From positions 29,939,001 through 30,003,000 of the forward strand of contig OY747705.1 of NCBI GenBank assembly GCA_963556495.2: a stretch of DNA of 64,000 bases, read 5' to 3'. The notes below the pieces were generated by a model. The model was given only the letters and a program-made list of their open reading frames with translations, was not told the origin of the DNA and ran no database searches. Origin of the DNA: Valencia hispanica. Taxonomy: Eukaryota; Chordata; Actinopteri; Cyprinodontiformes; Valenciidae. The translations under genes were made by a program, and so were the position numbers. Position 1 is the first letter of the stretch, and each line of letters begins with the position of its first letter. This document shows, piece after piece, positions 47,836 to 59,600 of the stretch.

Positions 47836-48121
47836 GTATTGAAACCTAAGCGTAACTTCCTCTGATTTAAATTTTCTGATCAGTTTGTTTGCACACTGTA
47901 ATGTTTTAATTGTAGCATGTTTTTGTATTAGATGCCAAGATAGATATGTCACACATGATATCAGGTCTGCTCTGTCTTGCTACCCACAGAATCGGCCCAA
48001 TCTTGGATTTAAAAATGTTCATCTCTTTGTTAAAGGGGCCTCCCACTGTGGTGCTCTGGTGGGATCCATAGGAATGAACTGCAGGTTTTTTTATGTAGGC
48101 CCGCTGATGTGCTTCTATTTC
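47836..48121. other. Unassigned spacer
   Basis: About 290 bp between the LTR-like block and the LINE tail. An open frame here (from 47,885) has no recognisable motif and runs into the LINE. Nothing else seen. Confidence 0.4.
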
Positions 48122-48866
48122 AATTCAATTTTCAATTCAGTTTATTTATATAGCGCCAATTCACAACAGATGTCATCTCAAGGCACTTAACAAGAAGTCA
48201 TTTCAATACAATTATACAAACATTCCAATCAGTTAAAAAGTTTCCTATTTAAGGAATCCCAGCAGATTGCGTCAGTCATTGGCGTGAGGTTGGGCAGATT
48301 TCCAACCACAGCAATCCTTCAGCAATCCCTCATACTGAGCAAGCATGTAGCGACAGTGGAGAGGAAAATCTCCCCTTTAACAGGAAGAAACCTCCAACAG
48401 AACCAGGCTCAGTAGGAGCGGCCATCTGCCACGACCGTCTGGGGGTTTGAGAAGACAGAGCAGAACACAGAAGGAACAGAAGATCCGATATAAGAGAACT
48501 TTCTATGTTACAGAAAGTAAAAAGTTGATAACAGGACACAGTGGATGTTCAGTTACTGAGAGGATCATCCCAGTCGATGCCCCCCGTCCAACAGGGCATT
48601 GCAGCCAAGCAGGATACCAGACCAGGTATATCTTCGATGGGGAGAAAAACACTGAGAGAAAACAAAGTTAACAGTCAAAATAACACAATGTACTGTAATA
48701 CAACTGGAGAGTCGTAGGAGAAAAGGAAGTAGCAGAGTGAAGAAAATTGGTAAGTCTGTCCTCCAGCAGTCTAAGCCTATAGCAGCATAACTACAGAGAT
48801 AGCTCAGGATGACCTAAGCCACTCTAACTATAAGCTTTATCAAAAAGGAAAGTTTTAAGCCTGGCC

Positions 48867-51818
48867 TTAAAAGTAAACAGTGTCTGCCTCACGGACTAAA
48901 GCTGGGAGCTGGTTCCACAGGAGAGGGGCCTGATAACTAAAAGATCTGCCTCCCATTCTACTTTTAGAGATCCTAGGAACTACAAGTAAACCTGCAGTCT
49001 GAGAGCGAAGTGCTCTTTTAGGAACATATGGAACAATTAGATCTCTGATGTATGATGGAGCTTGATTATTAAGGGCTTTGTATGTAAGAAGAAGGATCTT
49101 AAATTCTATTCTGGATTTAACAGGGAGCCAATGAAGGGAAGCTAAAACAGGAGAAATGTGATCTCTCTTTTTAATATTCATCAGAACTCTTGCTGCCGCA
49201 TTTTGGATCAACTGAAGGCTTTTAATGGCATTTTGTGGACTTCCTGATAGTAAAGAATTACAGTAGTCCAGCCTTGAGGTAACAAATGCATGGACTAGTT
49301 TCTCAGCATCACTCCTGGACAGGATGTTTCTAATTTTAGCAATATTCCGGAGGTGAAAGAAAGAAATCCTAGAAACCTGTTTAATATGGGATTTAAATGT
49401 CAAGTCTTGGTCAAAAATAACGCCGAGGTTCTTTACGTTATTACTGGGGGCCAATTTAATGCCATCCAGATGAAGTGATTGACTAATCAATTTCTGTTTA
49501 AGAACTTCTGGTCCAAAGACAGCAACTTCTGTCTTGTCAGAATTTAAAAGCAAAAAGTTTAGGGTCATCCATGTTTTTATGTCTTCCAGACATGCCTGTA
49601 ATCTACCTAACTGACTGGGTTCATCAGGATTTATGGATAAATATAGTTGTGTATCATCGGCATAGCTGTGGAAATTTATCCCATGCTGTCTAATGATTCT
49701 ACCAATTGGAAGCATATATATGTTGAAAAGAATTGGTCCAAGGACAGAACCCTGTGGAACTCCACAAGTAACCCTTGAGAGTGAAGATGATTTATCATTT
49801 AGATGAACAAACTGGAATCTATCAGACAAATATGATTTAAACCAGCCTAGTGCTGTTCCTTTGATCCCTGCAACATGTTCAAGCCTTTCTAAGAGAATAT
49901 TATGATCGACTGTTTCAAAAGCAGCACTGAGATCTAACAAAACCAGAACAGACACCAGTCCATTATCTGAGGCCATGAGAATATCACTAGTAACCTTCAC
50001 CAGTGCTGTTTCAGTGCTATGATGAGCTCTAAAACCTGACTGAAACTCTTCAAACAGCTTGTTACTGTTTAGATGTTCACAGACTTGATTAGCAACTATT
50101 TTCTCAAGGACTTTGGATAAGAAAGGAAGGTTAGATATAGGTCTGTAATTCAGTAAGTCATCTTGATCAAGGGAAGGTTTCTTTAGTAAAGGTTTAATTA
50201 CAGCTATTTTAAATTCCTGTGGTACGTATCCGTTTACTAAGAATAGATTCATCATATCCAAAATGGGGCCAGGAACCAAATGGAACACTTCTTTAAATAA
50301 TTTGGTTGAGATTGGGTCCAAAATACAAGTTGAAGGTTTAGATGAGGCTAATATTTTTGATAATTCTGAAAGCTCGACTGAATCAAAACAGCCTAAGCAA
50401 TACTGAGGTTCTACAGTTCTTTCCGATACTGACTCATTTACTGAGGAAGAAGTAATCATGTTTGGGAGGGTGCCAATGATTTTATTTTTAATAAAATTTA
50501 TTTTATTTATGAAGAATCTCATAAAATCATCACTGCTAAGAGCTGGGGGAATAGTTTGCTCAACAGAGCTATGACTCTGTGTAAGTTTGGCAACTGTACT
50601 AAAAAGAAACCTAGGATTGTTTTTATTCGCCTCTATTAATGATGAAAAATATGCTGTTCTAGCTTGTCGAAGGGTCTTTTTATACAGCAGTAGACTGTTA
50701 TTCCAGGTTAAATAGGAATCCTCTAGATGTGTAGAGCGCCATTTTCTCTCCAACTTCCTAGTATTCTGCTTTAAAGTACGCAACTCTGCGTTAAACCAAG
50801 GAGTCAGCCTCCTATGGCTAGCCACTTTCTTTTTTAATGGGGCTACACTATCTAATGCCAAACGCAATGAGGACGTAACGCTGTGAACCAGACCATCAAT
50901 TTCTGAAGGGTTAGAGATAGAATTGCTGCCATCCACTGTGTTACTCTGAGACACTGAGGAAAGTAAGAATGGTACAGATTCTTTAAAAAATGTTACAGCA
51001 TTGTCTGATAAAGTTCTACTATAGTAAAATTTTCTTTCAGATTTAAGATGGTCAGTTAAAGTAAATTCAAAAGTTATCAAGAAGTGGTCAGACAGGACCG
51101 GGTTATGTGGGTGGACTGTTATTTCCTCACACTCAATACCGTATGTCAGTACAAGGTCCAAAGTGTGTTTACCTGAGTGGGTCGATCCCTGTACTTTTTG
51201 AGTAAAGCCCATTGAGTCTAAAATAGCATTAAATGCTGCATTTAGGCTATCACTTTCAGTGTCCACATGAATATTGAAGTCCCCCACTATAATAACCCTA
51301 TCAGTATTTAATACTAAATCAGATAAAAAATGTGAGATCTGATCCATGAATTGAGAGTAAGGGCCTGGTGGACGATACAAAACCACAAACAAAAATGGTC
51401 TTAATGTTTTGCAACTTGGATGCGGAAAATTAAGGGTTAGATGCTCAAAAGAACTGTAGCTATCAATTGGTCTGGGACTAATTAGTAAATCAGAACGGAA
51501 AATGGCTGCAACTCCTCCTCCTCGCCAAGTATTTCTAGGAATGTGAAAATTTAAATGACTGGAAGGAGTTGACTCATTTATACTGACATAATCCTCCTGC
51601 TGCAACCAGGTTTCTGTGAGACAACGGAAATCAATGTGATTATCACAAATCAAGTCATTTACTAACAAAGTCTTTGAGGAGAGAGATCTTATGTTTAATA
51701 AACCACATTTAATAGATTTATTTTCAGTCAAAGTTGTATTTATTTTTATGAGATTTCCATAATTTGCTTTTGTTGGCTTAACTTTTAATCCATTTAATTT
51801 AGGCCGTGGGCAAGACAC
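48867..51818 (-). CDS. LINE ORF2: endonuclease / reverse transcriptase (983 aa)
   Basis: The N-terminal APE-type endonuclease has [16 protein letters not shown] (catalytic Glu), VLYRPPG, GDFN (Asp180) and SDHF (243-245). The RT follows: [29 protein letters not shown], motif [15 protein letters not shown] (Asp629), [16 protein letters not shown] and motif [11 protein letters not shown] (719-722). The C-terminal part ends with [32 protein letters not shown] and LWNQLP. The [17 protein letters not shown] pattern fits the L2 group (Maui-like) of fish LINEs. It is full length for the family with no stop. Position 635 is Glu where the family normally has Asp (AFDTVDH). It would perform target-primed reverse transcription. 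Confidence 0.92.
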   Translation of the reverse strand: MSCPRPKLNGLKVKPTKANYGNLIKINTTLTENKSIKCGLLNIRSLSSKTLLVNDLICDNHIDFRCLTETWLQQEDYVSINESTPSSHLNFHIPRNTWRGGGVAAIFRSDLLISPRPIDSYSSFEHLTLNFPHPSCKTLRPFLFVVLYRPPGPYSQFMDQISHFLSDLVLNTDRVIIVGDFNIHVDTESDSLNAAFNAILDSMGFTQKVQGSTHSGKHTLDLVLTYGIECEEITVHPHNPVLSDHFLITFEFTLTDHLKSERKFYYSRTLSDNAVTFFKESVPFLLSSVSQSNTVDGSNSISNPSEIDGLVHSVTSSLRLALDSVAPLKKKVASHRRLTPWFNAELRTLKQNTRKLERKWRSTHLEDSYLTWNNSLLLYKKTLRQARTAYFSSLIEANKNNPRFLFSTVAKLTQSHSSVEQTIPPALSSDDFMRFFINKINFIKNKIIGTLPNMITSSSVNESVSERTVEPQYCLGCFDSVELSELSKILASSKPSTCILDPISTKLFKEVFHLVPGPILDMMNLFLVNGYVPQEFKIAVIKPLLKKPSLDQDDLLNYRPISNLPFLSKVLEKIVANQVCEHLNSNKLFEEFQSGFRAHHSTETALVKVTSDILMASDNGLVSVLVLLDLSAAFETVDHNILLERLEHVAGIKGTALGWFKSYLSDRFQFVHLNDKSSSLSRVTCGVPQGSVLGPILFNIYMLPIGRIIRQHGINFHSYADDTQLYLSINPDEPSQLGRLQACLEDIKTWMTLNFLLLNSDKTEVAVFGPEVLKQKLISQSLHLDGIKLAPSNNVKNLGVIFDQDLTFKSHIKQVSRISFFHLRNIAKIRNILSRSDAEKLVHAFVTSRLDYCNSLLSGSPQNAIKSLQLIQNAAARVLMNIKKRDHISPVLASLHWLPVKSRIEFKILLLTYKALNNQAPSYIRDLIVPYVPKRALRSQTAGLLVVPRISKSRMGGRSFSYQAPLLWNQLPALVREADTVYF

Positions 51819-51911
51819 TGTTTCTATATGGTAATGGGTGGGTAACAGTACAGAAGCAGCAGAGAGGTGGGTTAAACTACGACTCTGCTTCCTGGTCTGG
51901 ACCCTGGGTTG

Positions 51912-52796
51912 TCAGTGTTTTGGAGGATTAATAAATTCGGCCATATTCCTAGAAAGAAGAGCTGCTCCATCCAAAGTGGGATGGATGCCGTCTCTCCGGA
52001 TCAGACCAGGTTTTCCCCAAAAAGTTCTCCAGTTATCAATGTAGCCCACATCGTTTGCAGGACACCACCTAGACAACCATTGATGGAATGACAGCATGCG
52101 GCTAAACATGTCGTCACTGGTCCGATCAGGCAGGGGACCAGAAAAGATTACCGAGTCTGACATTGTTTTGGCAAACTTACACACCGAAGCAACACTAATT
52201 TTAGTGACCTCCGATTGGCGTAACCGGGTGTCATTACCGCCAGCGTGAATAACAATCTTACTGTATTTACGCTTATCTTTAGCCAGCAGTTTCAGGTTGG
52301 ATTTGATGTCGCCCGTTCTGGCCCCTGGCAAGCATTTGACTATGGTCAATGGTGTCTCTAATGCCACGTTTCTGACTATGGAGCTGCCAATTACCAGGGC
52401 CGGCTTCTCAGCGGGTGTGTCGCTGAGCGGGGAAAATCTGTTAGAAACGCGGACCGGTTGGTGGTGGCCCGGGGGCTGGGTCCTAGAACTATGCTTCCTA
52501 CGTACAGTCACCCAGCCGCCTAGAGGTCCCGGCTGCGCGGGCTCTACCGGAGGACAGCTAGGGGGTTCTATCCTTGTTGGCTCCGCGCTGGCTAATGGGC
52601 TTCGGCTATCTGCTGGTTTTTCAACAGCGCGGAGCCGTGCTTCTAATTCTGATACCCTCGCCTCCAAAGCTACAAAAATATTACATTTATTACAGTTACC
52701 ATTATCACTAAAGGAGGCAGGGAAGTAACTAAACATCTGACAGAGAGAGCAAGAGAGAAGAGAAGAGTTAGAGACAGGAGAAAGAAGAGTACCCAT
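51912..52796 (-). CDS. LINE ORF1: esterase-type ORF1 protein (294 aa)
   Basis: Residues 41-60 form a short coiled-coil ([17 protein letters not shown]) after a Cys-bearing segment. A Pro/Arg-rich linker (about 62-130) follows. Residues 131-290 form an SGNH/GDSL-like esterase domain: [10 protein letters not shown] (nucleophile Ser near 138-139), IHAGGNDTR (GND, 187-189) and RDGIHPT (DGIH, 269-272). Esterase-bearing ORF1 proteins are known from L2/CR1-group LINEs and are thought to act as RNA-binding chaperones. It ends 93 nt before the ORF2 ATG, in the same transcript. All three esterase blocks look intact. Confidence 0.88.
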   Translation of the reverse strand: MGTLLSPVSNSSLLSCSLCQMFSYFPASFSDNGNCNKCNIFVALEARVSELEARLRAVEKPADSRSPLASAEPTRIEPPSCPPVEPAQPGPLGGWVTVRRKHSSRTQPPGHHQPVRVSNRFSPLSDTPAEKPALVIGSSIVRNVALETPLTIVKCLPGARTGDIKSNLKLLAKDKRKYSKIVIHAGGNDTRLRQSEVTKISVASVCKFAKTMSDSVIFSGPLPDRTSDDMFSRMLSFHQWLSRWCPANDVGYIDNWRTFWGKPGLIRRDGIHPTLDGAALLSRNMAEFINPPKH

Positions 52797-53074
52797 AGCC
52801 GCAATGAAGCTAAGCTAACTGAGCTAGCGAGTCCTTCCACCCAAAGAAAAACTGTGTGAAACACGAGGAGTTCCCAAAACGTAAAGTACACCACCACAAA
52901 ATGTGTGTTTTAGTGTGATTGTGTGTTAAAATAACTTAGAAAAGCCTCAGCACAGAGAAAATAAGATCAATTCAAGAGCGTTTGAACACCAAAACAGCTC
53001 CACGGAGCACAGCAGTGACAACAGGAAATGACGCAATACGGCTTACCCCGTCACCACAACGTCAGAACCCTTTA

Positions 53075-53491
53075 CTTTACAGGCTGTACCTGGCAGTTCC
53101 TGCAGCACACCAAGGAAATGAACACTTTGCAGAATGACGCTCCATACCAATGTAGATGAAGCTGTTATATTCTTCTCGTCCAACTTGAAAAACAGCTTTC
53201 AGTTTGGGGATAAGAGATGGATGAAAAGAACTTGTCTGAACCACCCCATACAAAATCATCTACATGACTTGCAAGGACTCCTGTGACCTTACAGGAATCA
53301 TCTAGCCAGTTGAACACAGCTGGATCAACTTTTGACACGGTGCCCCCCAGGTTCGTCATGGTTTCTTTCACCTTGTTGTACCAGAGCAAGGAAGCATCTG
53401 CCAAACCATAGACACATTTATTTAACTTCCATGCGATTTCTTCGCTCTTAGCCTCTGGAGATGGTCGTATATGGAGGACCAAAACTGACAT
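53075..53491 (-). pseudogene. Ty1/copia-type reverse transcriptase fragment
   Basis: The frame 53,491-53,165 has IRPSPEAKSEEIAWKLNKC, VYGLADASLLWYNKVKE, VDPAVFNWL and the catalytic HVDDFVWGG, all typical of the copia RT (RVT_2) family. After a frameshift near 53,235 the next frame gives VGREEYNSFIYIGME, the family's palm/thumb border. The fingers region upstream is missing, and the element is cut by the LINE near 53,070. Dead copy. Confidence 0.85.
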
Positions 53492-53520
53492 AATTAAAAA
53501 TAAAAGCAGAAATATATAAC

Positions 53521-53700
53521 TTTTGTTTTTCCTTTTCCTTATACGTGCATTTTCGTCAGGAAATGTCTATATTTTGTTTTTCCTTTTCCTTATACGTGCA
53601 TTTTTGTCAAGAAAAATTTTGTTTTTGTATTTCCTTTTCCTTATACATTCATTTTTGTCGGGAAAAAAAATCATTTTCCTTATACATGCATTCCTTGTTT
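53521..53700 (+). repeat. Short tandem repeat of TTTGTTTTTCCTTTTCCTTATAC, ~3-4 copies
   Basis: Copies of roughly 50 bp, each containing CCTTTTCCTTATACRTGCAT and TTTTYGTC followed by an A-rich run, starting near 53,522, 53,573, 53,625 and (partial) 53,668. The sequence then continues with ATGCAAATGAGG (53,753-53,764). It lies within the copia element's INT-RT gap. Origin unknown. Confidence 0.7.
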
Positions 53701-53882
53701 TTACATTCCCTCGTCTCCTCTTTTTACTTTACCTTATACATTTCTGCCTCATTATGCAAATGAGGAGGGCTGCCCTTCTTGGTCCAGCTCCTCTACTATT
53801 GGTCAATAAACAGGAAGGAGCAGCATCCATGTGCAGACTGATTGTGCATGCCTGCGCTTTTGGCTTCAGTTTAGCAACCACA

Positions 53883-53883
<1 letters not shown>

Positions 53884-53961
<78 letters not shown>
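53884..53961 (+). repeat. (TAA)n microsatellite, about 26 copies
   Basis: Uninterrupted TAA repeats. On the - strand they form the (TTA)n tail of the adjacent LINE 3' end (53,962-54,235). They also produce spurious poly-Ile frames. Confidence 0.97.
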
Positions 53962-54235
53962 GAGCACCTTTCAGGACACGCAAGGGTGCTTCACATGATA
54001 AAAACACAATAAAATCCAGTAGAATAAAAAAAATATTAAAACAACATGGAAGTAGTAAAGTAAATTGTACAAAGTAATCATAAGTTATAGGCAGTTTTAA
54101 ACAGACGAGTTTTGAGTCTGGACTTGAAAAGGGTGAAGCTGTCAATCTTTCTGATGTCCGGGGGGAGTTAGTGCCAGAGACGAGGTGCACAGCGACTAAA
54201 AGCTCTGCTCCCTATGGTGCAGAGCTCCCCACAGC
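53962..54235 (-). mobile_element. L2-group LINE 3' end fragment with (TTA)n tail
   Basis: On the - strand the translation gives RAFSRCAPRLWH, then LPPDIRKIDSFTLFKSRLK and TRLFKTAYNL, the usual C-terminal end of an L2-group LINE protein. A short 3' UTR and a microsatellite tail follow. Only about 270 bp remain. Confidence 0.75.
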
Positions 54236-54570
54236 AGCCTCCTTCAAAAAGAAGTACAGTTATGGAGGGAGCGCAAAGACTGTCTGAGTTGTTAAAGAGA
54301 AGCTACAAATAGACTGGAGGAATTGGAGGGTGGTAAGTTATCAGCTAGGTAGCGTTTTGTAATTTTGTCGAAGAGTTTATTTATATTGTAATCTCATTAG
54401 CATCTACCGGTTCTACTCCATGAGCTCAGGGACCCACCATAAATCAAAGGAGCAGCACAAGTAAGTGTTTTTCCCCCTCCTTGCCTTTGTTTTACATGCA
54501 AAAGATTTGTTCTTGTTTTAATGTTTGTAAGTCAACAGCCTACGTGCGGTTTTATAGTGTTTTTCTAAGT
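54236..54570. other. Unassigned spacer
   Basis: About 330 bp between the LINE fragment and the SINE. No coding potential, repeat or motif recognised. Confidence 0.4.
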
Positions 54571-54574
54571 TTTA

Positions 54575-54818
54575 ATGCTTAAGTTGGGGATTTTACTTCG
54601 AGACCCTCAAAGCGTTTTACAACTCCATTTTTCATTCACTTTCACATTCACACACTGGTGGAAGCAAGCTACGATTGTAGCCCCATCTGCCCTGGGGCAG
54701 ACTGACAGGAGCGAGGCTGCCATATCACGCTATTGGCCCCTCTGGCCAACACCAGTAGGCGGGTAGGACACAACGACATGTAGCAGGAATCGAACTACAG
54801 CCGCCCTAACTACACCGT
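54575..54818 (-). mobile_element. tRNA-derived SINE with LINE-like tail
   Basis: The - strand starts near TAGTTAGGGCGGCTGTAGTTC. A pol III box B-like AGTTCGATTCC stands near 54,786-54,796. The common fish SINE body follows: GTTGGCCAGAGGGGCC, TGCCCCAGGGCAGATG, CACCAGTGTGTGAATGTGAA and an end with AAAACGCTTTGAGGGTC. It interrupts copia integrase sequence directly after a VIGQDG-like motif. Confidence 0.8.
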
Positions 54819-55112
54819 CTTGGCCAATAACCACACCTGGACTTTTCCGTTCAAGACAGTCAGTTCTTTTGTAATAAACTTTGTATCCCGTTTATTATTT
54901 TTCATCAGTGCGTTGCAGCTGCTTGCAAAGGGCTCTTCAAATCCTATCAGAGCATTCAGCCTCTGCAAAGGCTTTTCTCATGATATGCAGTGCTGCAGTG
55001 TGCTGAGACATTCATGTACTGACATCAGGTTCCAATGCTGGAGGTCTATCAATGAGAACTAACGGCAGGTTTGGGTTTTGTCCAAAGACGAGTTGATAGA
55101 GGCTGTCGCCAT
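54819..55112 (-). pseudogene. Copia-type integrase C-terminal fragment
   Basis: Broken - strand frames read as the region after the integrase core: YQLVFGQNPNLP-like and LIDRPPALEPDVS near 55,090-55,030, an ALHI..KAFAEAE stretch near 55,000-54,960, and a degenerate K..YYKR.....GPGVVIGQDG end near 54,880-54,825. Several frameshifts and stops. It continues the element after the insertion at 55,113-55,600. Confidence 0.65.
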
Positions 55113-55600
55113 GGCTATATGCAACTTTCCCCCCAAAATAAACGTAACAGTAGCCTTTTTATTTGACCATTTATGACTCAAACATCTCCTGATGAGCATA
55201 CTGACACCTTGTCAGCTCACAGTGGGTGCACCTATAAGCCTGTATCCAATTTTTTGTATTTTCCTGTCAGGTCGGATTTTCCCGTGCTGTCTGCGGATGG
55301 GACGTCAAGCGCATTCATGATCACTCTGCCACCACCGCTAGTCAGCACTCGCAAGCAGTTTAATTGATTGTGTGAATACACAGAGGAGACCAAGGGCAAC
55401 TCTGACACCAACAGTAACTCCACATAAGACAAAAAAAGTTAAACCCCTGACAAGTGCCCGAAAAAGATCGAAGATTGAGAGCCACAGGTGTAGGAGCGCG
55501 CGCTGCAAGAGCGAGCAGAAAGGAAGAGCAGTTTTTGGTTTTTTTGCCACAGGTGTCAGTCGCGAGTTTAAATTTCAGAAAATTGCATATAGCCCCTTTA
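55113..55600. mobile_element. Non-coding insertion inside the integrase (unclassified)
   Basis: About 490 bp separate two parts of the integrase that are contiguous in the family. The right end has GCATATAGCCCCTTTAAG, a text common in fish MITEs and SINE-like repeats. No terminal inverted repeats or coding sequence were found. Open frames here are chance. Confidence 0.5.
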
Positions 55601-56302
55601 AGCAACATTTTAGTGAGGATTTGATTGTGTCTTTCCAGGAGGCCATTGCTCCATGGACTGTATCTGGCAGTGGTGGTTTTAACCTCAATGTTGAAATGTT
55701 CAGCTATATCTGATTTCTGCAACATTAAATTCACCTCCATTATCACTGAATAATCTGTGTGGTGGTCCATGGATGCTTATCCAGTAGTGAATAAAGTGCT
55801 TTACTATCTCTTTGGATCTTTTTGTGGTGATAATGCCACCTGCACTGAACCTTGTGAAATGGTCGATGGCATGTAGATATCACAGTCCTGGCTCAAGCTC
55901 ATGCAGGTTGACAACTACAGTTTCATCATATGTTGAAGCCATGGGTAAATCCACTGCAGGTTTGGGTTTTAATTTACTGTATCGGATACAAATTTCACAG
56001 TTTTTTACAATATCCTTCAGGAATGTAATACTTTCATCCTCACTGTTGCCAGAGCACGACAGGAGTTTTTGCAGTCTGTCAACTGATGCATGTCCAAATT
56101 GTTTATGGAGCTTCAGTAGTATGGCCTTTTTTTCCTTTTGTTGTGATGTTTTCTGTCACAATAAGAATTTCTTCCTCATCATTTGGTGTCAGTCTTTTGC
56201 CCAGTGATAAGTGCTTTGGCATATTGCACATTAAGGTCTTCTGCCATAGACCTATTTGTCAAGTGGATTAGTCCCTGCAGCCGTTCTCAGGCCCTGCTCT
56301 GA
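55601..56302 (-). pseudogene. Copia-type gag zinc knuckle and integrase
   Basis: From right to left on the - strand: a CCHC knuckle remnant (CAICQSTYHWAKD then stop in place of the last Cys, about 56,240-56,200); the integrase zinc-binding HHCC (LHKQFGHAS and CEIC, about 56,115-55,985); the core with VVNLHEL, where the first catalytic Asp is Asn; HAIDHFTRFSAGG; LFSDNGGEFN (second Asp intact); and, after a frameshift, SPWSNGLLERHN (Glu intact). At least four stops are present. Integrase preceding RT in the element order is the hallmark of Ty1/copia elements. Inactive. Confidence 0.85.
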
Positions 56303-56399
56303 GTTTGAACTCAGTGTCACTGCACGATCTGTTCAGGAAGCACGATCCGTACCATGAACCCATCTGCGCATGTGCGCAAGGAACTACTTCCGGGGGGGT

Positions 56400-56612
56400 T
56401 TACTTCTCGAGACGCTACAAGATGGATGGATTTGCGCTCTTTAAATTAAACATTGACTTCAACTGTGACTTTTGTCATATAGAACCAGAAACTATCATTC
56501 ATCTGTTTTACCGCTGCACATATAGCAAAAACCTCTGGAGTCGGAGACATTTAGAGCAATTATTTATAGGAAAGCCGGTCATGTGATCGATCTCCAGGAG
56601 AGGCCGATCACA
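56400..56612 (+). mobile_element. L1/Tx1-type LINE C-terminal fragment (+ strand) with 16-bp-arm hairpin
   Basis: The open frame reads FNCDFCHIEPETIIHLFYRC then YSKNLW, the Cys/His motif at the C-terminus of L1/Tx1 ORF2 proteins. It is followed by a perfect inverted repeat, GCCGGTCATGTGATCG (56,574-56,589) and CGATCACATGACCGGC (56,605-56,620). The - strand LINE inserted at the base of this hairpin. The 3' UTR and A-rich tail resume at 61,730-62,050. Confidence 0.6.
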
Positions 56613-56628
56613 TGACCGGCTTAAGATT
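56613..56628 (+). repeat. Target-site duplication, left copy (16 bp)
   Basis: TGACCGGCTTAAGATT, identical to 61,714-61,729. The two copies bracket the - strand L1/Tx1 LINE precisely: to the right of this copy comes the LINE's A/T-rich 3' tail; to the left of the other comes its 5' end. Confidence 0.92.
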
Positions 56629-59600
56629 TTTATTTTATTTTTCCAAATTCAGCTTTATTAACAAATTCCAGCATTACAAAATTTGAAAACAATACAAGGT
56701 TTAGTATGTCTGACCAAGCAGAATATGTAAAAACACACAAACAACAGTACAACAGCAATATAAATCTGAAAAAAATAATAATAATTACATGGAAAATAAG
56801 AAAATTTTAAATTAAATGTCAGAGATTAATCAGGAATGAAAGTAACTAAACTATTATAAACACATAAGGCCTGTTTAGTTTTGATATGTTTCAACGTTTT
56901 CTTGAAATTTATCAACTCATTCATATAAATTAAGAACAGTAGAGTGACATTTGAAAATCTACATCTATCGATAAAGTATTTTGCCATAATAATTAAAGTG
57001 TTGTAAAGTATATCTCTATTTTTGTCCTGCATTAACACCCCAATTTTGATACAATTAAAATTTAAGCATGGTGCTTGAGAGTCTTTTTCAGAAGTCCAGG
57101 TTTGAAAACATCCCCAAAAAGTACTGATACAATGACAATCAAAAAACACATGTTCAAGAGTTTCAATATCAAGGTCACAGAATTTACAATTATTTCTCTC
57201 CACATTAAATCTTTGTCTGAGAAATTCATTACAAGGGTAAATGTCATTCAAGATCTTAAAATGAGTCTCTTTAGTTTTTGGTGGGACTGGGAGAGAGAGG
57301 TATCTTCTAATCCGGATTATTATTTCATCAGGGTAATCTTTTAACAAGTATTTCCTTTTCAACGACACAGGGAAGATTACAGAGGTAAGAACATGTCTTA
57401 TAATTTTATTTGTACATTTATTCTCTTTAAAATCAATGTCATCAATATAAAGAGATGGGAGCTGTGGAGCTAACACCATATAAGGTAACATGCCTCTCAC
57501 TGTATTTACCATTACTTGCGGTATTGCTTTAATCACCACTAAGTGTTGCTTTTTAGAACAATGTAAATTAAATTTTTCCTTAAATTTGTCATAAAGGAGA
57601 AACCTGCCATCAGAATCCATCAGGTGTAAAATAGACCAAATACCTTTCTATTGTTCCAGATGGGGGAGTTATGGGGAGTGAAATTGTGTTTATAGATCAT
57701 TTTCCAATATAACATGACTTGTTCATGGAATTTAGACAACTTGATGGGGAGTTTGGACAAGCAGAAATCGCATCTCAACAAAAAATCAATACCCCCACAC
57801 CCTTCAAATATTTTAAAAGGGATGTGAAACCAGAAACCATTTTTATTTTGTATAAATTGCTTTAACCATTTAAGTTTTATCATACCATTCATTACTTCAT
57901 AGTCAATTACATTCAAACCTCCTTCATCCAATGTTTTTATCGAGTCTCCTTTCCTGAGATAGTGATGTTTATTTCTCCAGATAAAATTGAGATTTGTTTG
58001 GTTAACAGATTTAATTAAAGTATCAGGGATAGCAATTGAGAAAGCAGGATACATTATTCTAGATAAAGATTTAATTTTAGTTATCAAGACACGTCCAAAT
58101 AATGATAGGTCTCTTTGCAGCCAAGAATTAAGAATCAAATCACTTTTCTTTTTATTGGACACAATATTTAGTTCTTCTCTAGCTTTGCAATCTTTTGTTA
58201 TAATCCCCCCTAAGTATTTCACTTCTTTTTTAACTGGGATCTAAAATATAAATCAATTAGTGGATGATCATGTATAGCCAAAAGTTCACATTTTTAAAAA
58301 TTCAAGTGGAGTCCAGATGCTATGGAGAAGACCTCTATTTTTTTGAGAACTAGCGGAATCTGGTCTGAACGTTTGAGGAAGATGGTTGAATCATCTGCAA
58401 GTTGAATTATACTCAGATTCATTCCTAACACATTTAAAGCCTCAATATCAGGGCTATTTTTCATGAGAATAGCAAGTAATTCTGCTACTAAAATAAATAG
58501 AAGTGGTGAGCAAGAGCAGCCTTGTCTTATGCCACGTTTAACCTCAAATCTTTTAGAAGTTCCCTGTGGGAGCGATACAGAACTGTTTATGTCATTGTAC
58601 AACGTTTCAATCATTTGAATGAATTTAGAGCCAAAACCAAAATATTCTAAAACTTTCAGTATAAAAGGATGCTCAACTGAGTCAAAGGCTTTATAAAAGT
58701 CTGGAAAAAGAATGAAGCCTTTATCTTCAATCACCGAGTTATAATCTAACAAGTCAATAACCAATCTGATGTTATTATGAATCAATCTTTTTTTAATAAA
58801 CCCGGATTGAGTTTCACTAATTATCTGTCCTATATCCACTTTCAATCGATTTGCAATAAAATGCGTAAGTAATTTATAATCAACATTTAATAAGGTTATC
58901 GGTCTTTAAGTTTTCCATATACCTTTTATCCTTGCCAGGCTTGGGTAACAGAGTAATTATGCCTTGTTTCATTGTTGACATTAAATGATTATTTTCAATA
59001 CAGTCGTTAATAGCATTAAATAGTAATTCCTTTATGTCTTCCCAGAAGAATTTGTAAAAGTTGGAGGTCAAGCCATCTTGCCCAGGAGCTTTATCTACTG
59101 ACATTTGTTTAATAGCTGTATCTAATTCCTTCATAGTTATTTCTGAGTCACATAGTTCTTTAAATGCCAGATTAATTTGAGGAATATGTTGTTTAATACT
59201 TTCTAGAAATTACAATGACGCCTCATGAGAGAAGGAAGAAGAGTATAATTTAGAGTAAAACTGATATATTTCCTCTGCAATTATTTTGTTATCAGAGCAT
59301 TTTACGTTGTTAACCATCAAGGCATTTATTTTATTTTTTTCTTGCCTTCTTCTTTCCAGGCTAAAGAAATAAGATGAATTCTTTTCACCTTGTTCAATCC
59401 ATTTTGCTCTAGATCTAATATAAGCACCTTGTGCCCTTTAAGTAACAAATTGATCTAATTTGGCTTGTAAACTTGATAAATGTATTTTGTCTTCCTCTGA
59501 TAGCTCAGGTTTTCTACAGTACTGATTAATTTCTTGAACCAGTTGAAATTCCTTTTCCTTCTGCTGTTTGCATCTAGCATTACTAACTTTAATGGAAAGA

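Larger units (their letters stand above)
48122..53068 (-). mobile_element. Near full-length L2-type LINE, both ORFs open
   Basis: About 4.95 kb on the - strand: 5' UTR (about 53,068-52,797), ORF1 (52,796-51,912), ORF2 (51,818-48,867) and a 3' UTR of ~0.75 kb. It ends with GCGCTATATAAATAAACTGA and a short ATTGAA-type tail at 48,122-48,140. It interrupts the dead copia-type element: RT lies to its right, RNase H to its left. A 5'-truncated copy sits in array unit 2. Both reading frames lack stops, so this is a young copy. The 5' boundary is judged from where copia-like sequence ends and is approximate; no target duplication was identified. Confidence 0.9.

Noticed and set aside
52297..52728. 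143-aa + strand frame over the LINE
   Set aside because: Antisense shadow of LINE ORF1, which has clear esterase motifs on the - strand.
53523..54077. 184-aa and 153-aa frames with long Ile runs
   Set aside because: Translation of the (TAA)n tract and neighbouring LINE/short repeat sequence.
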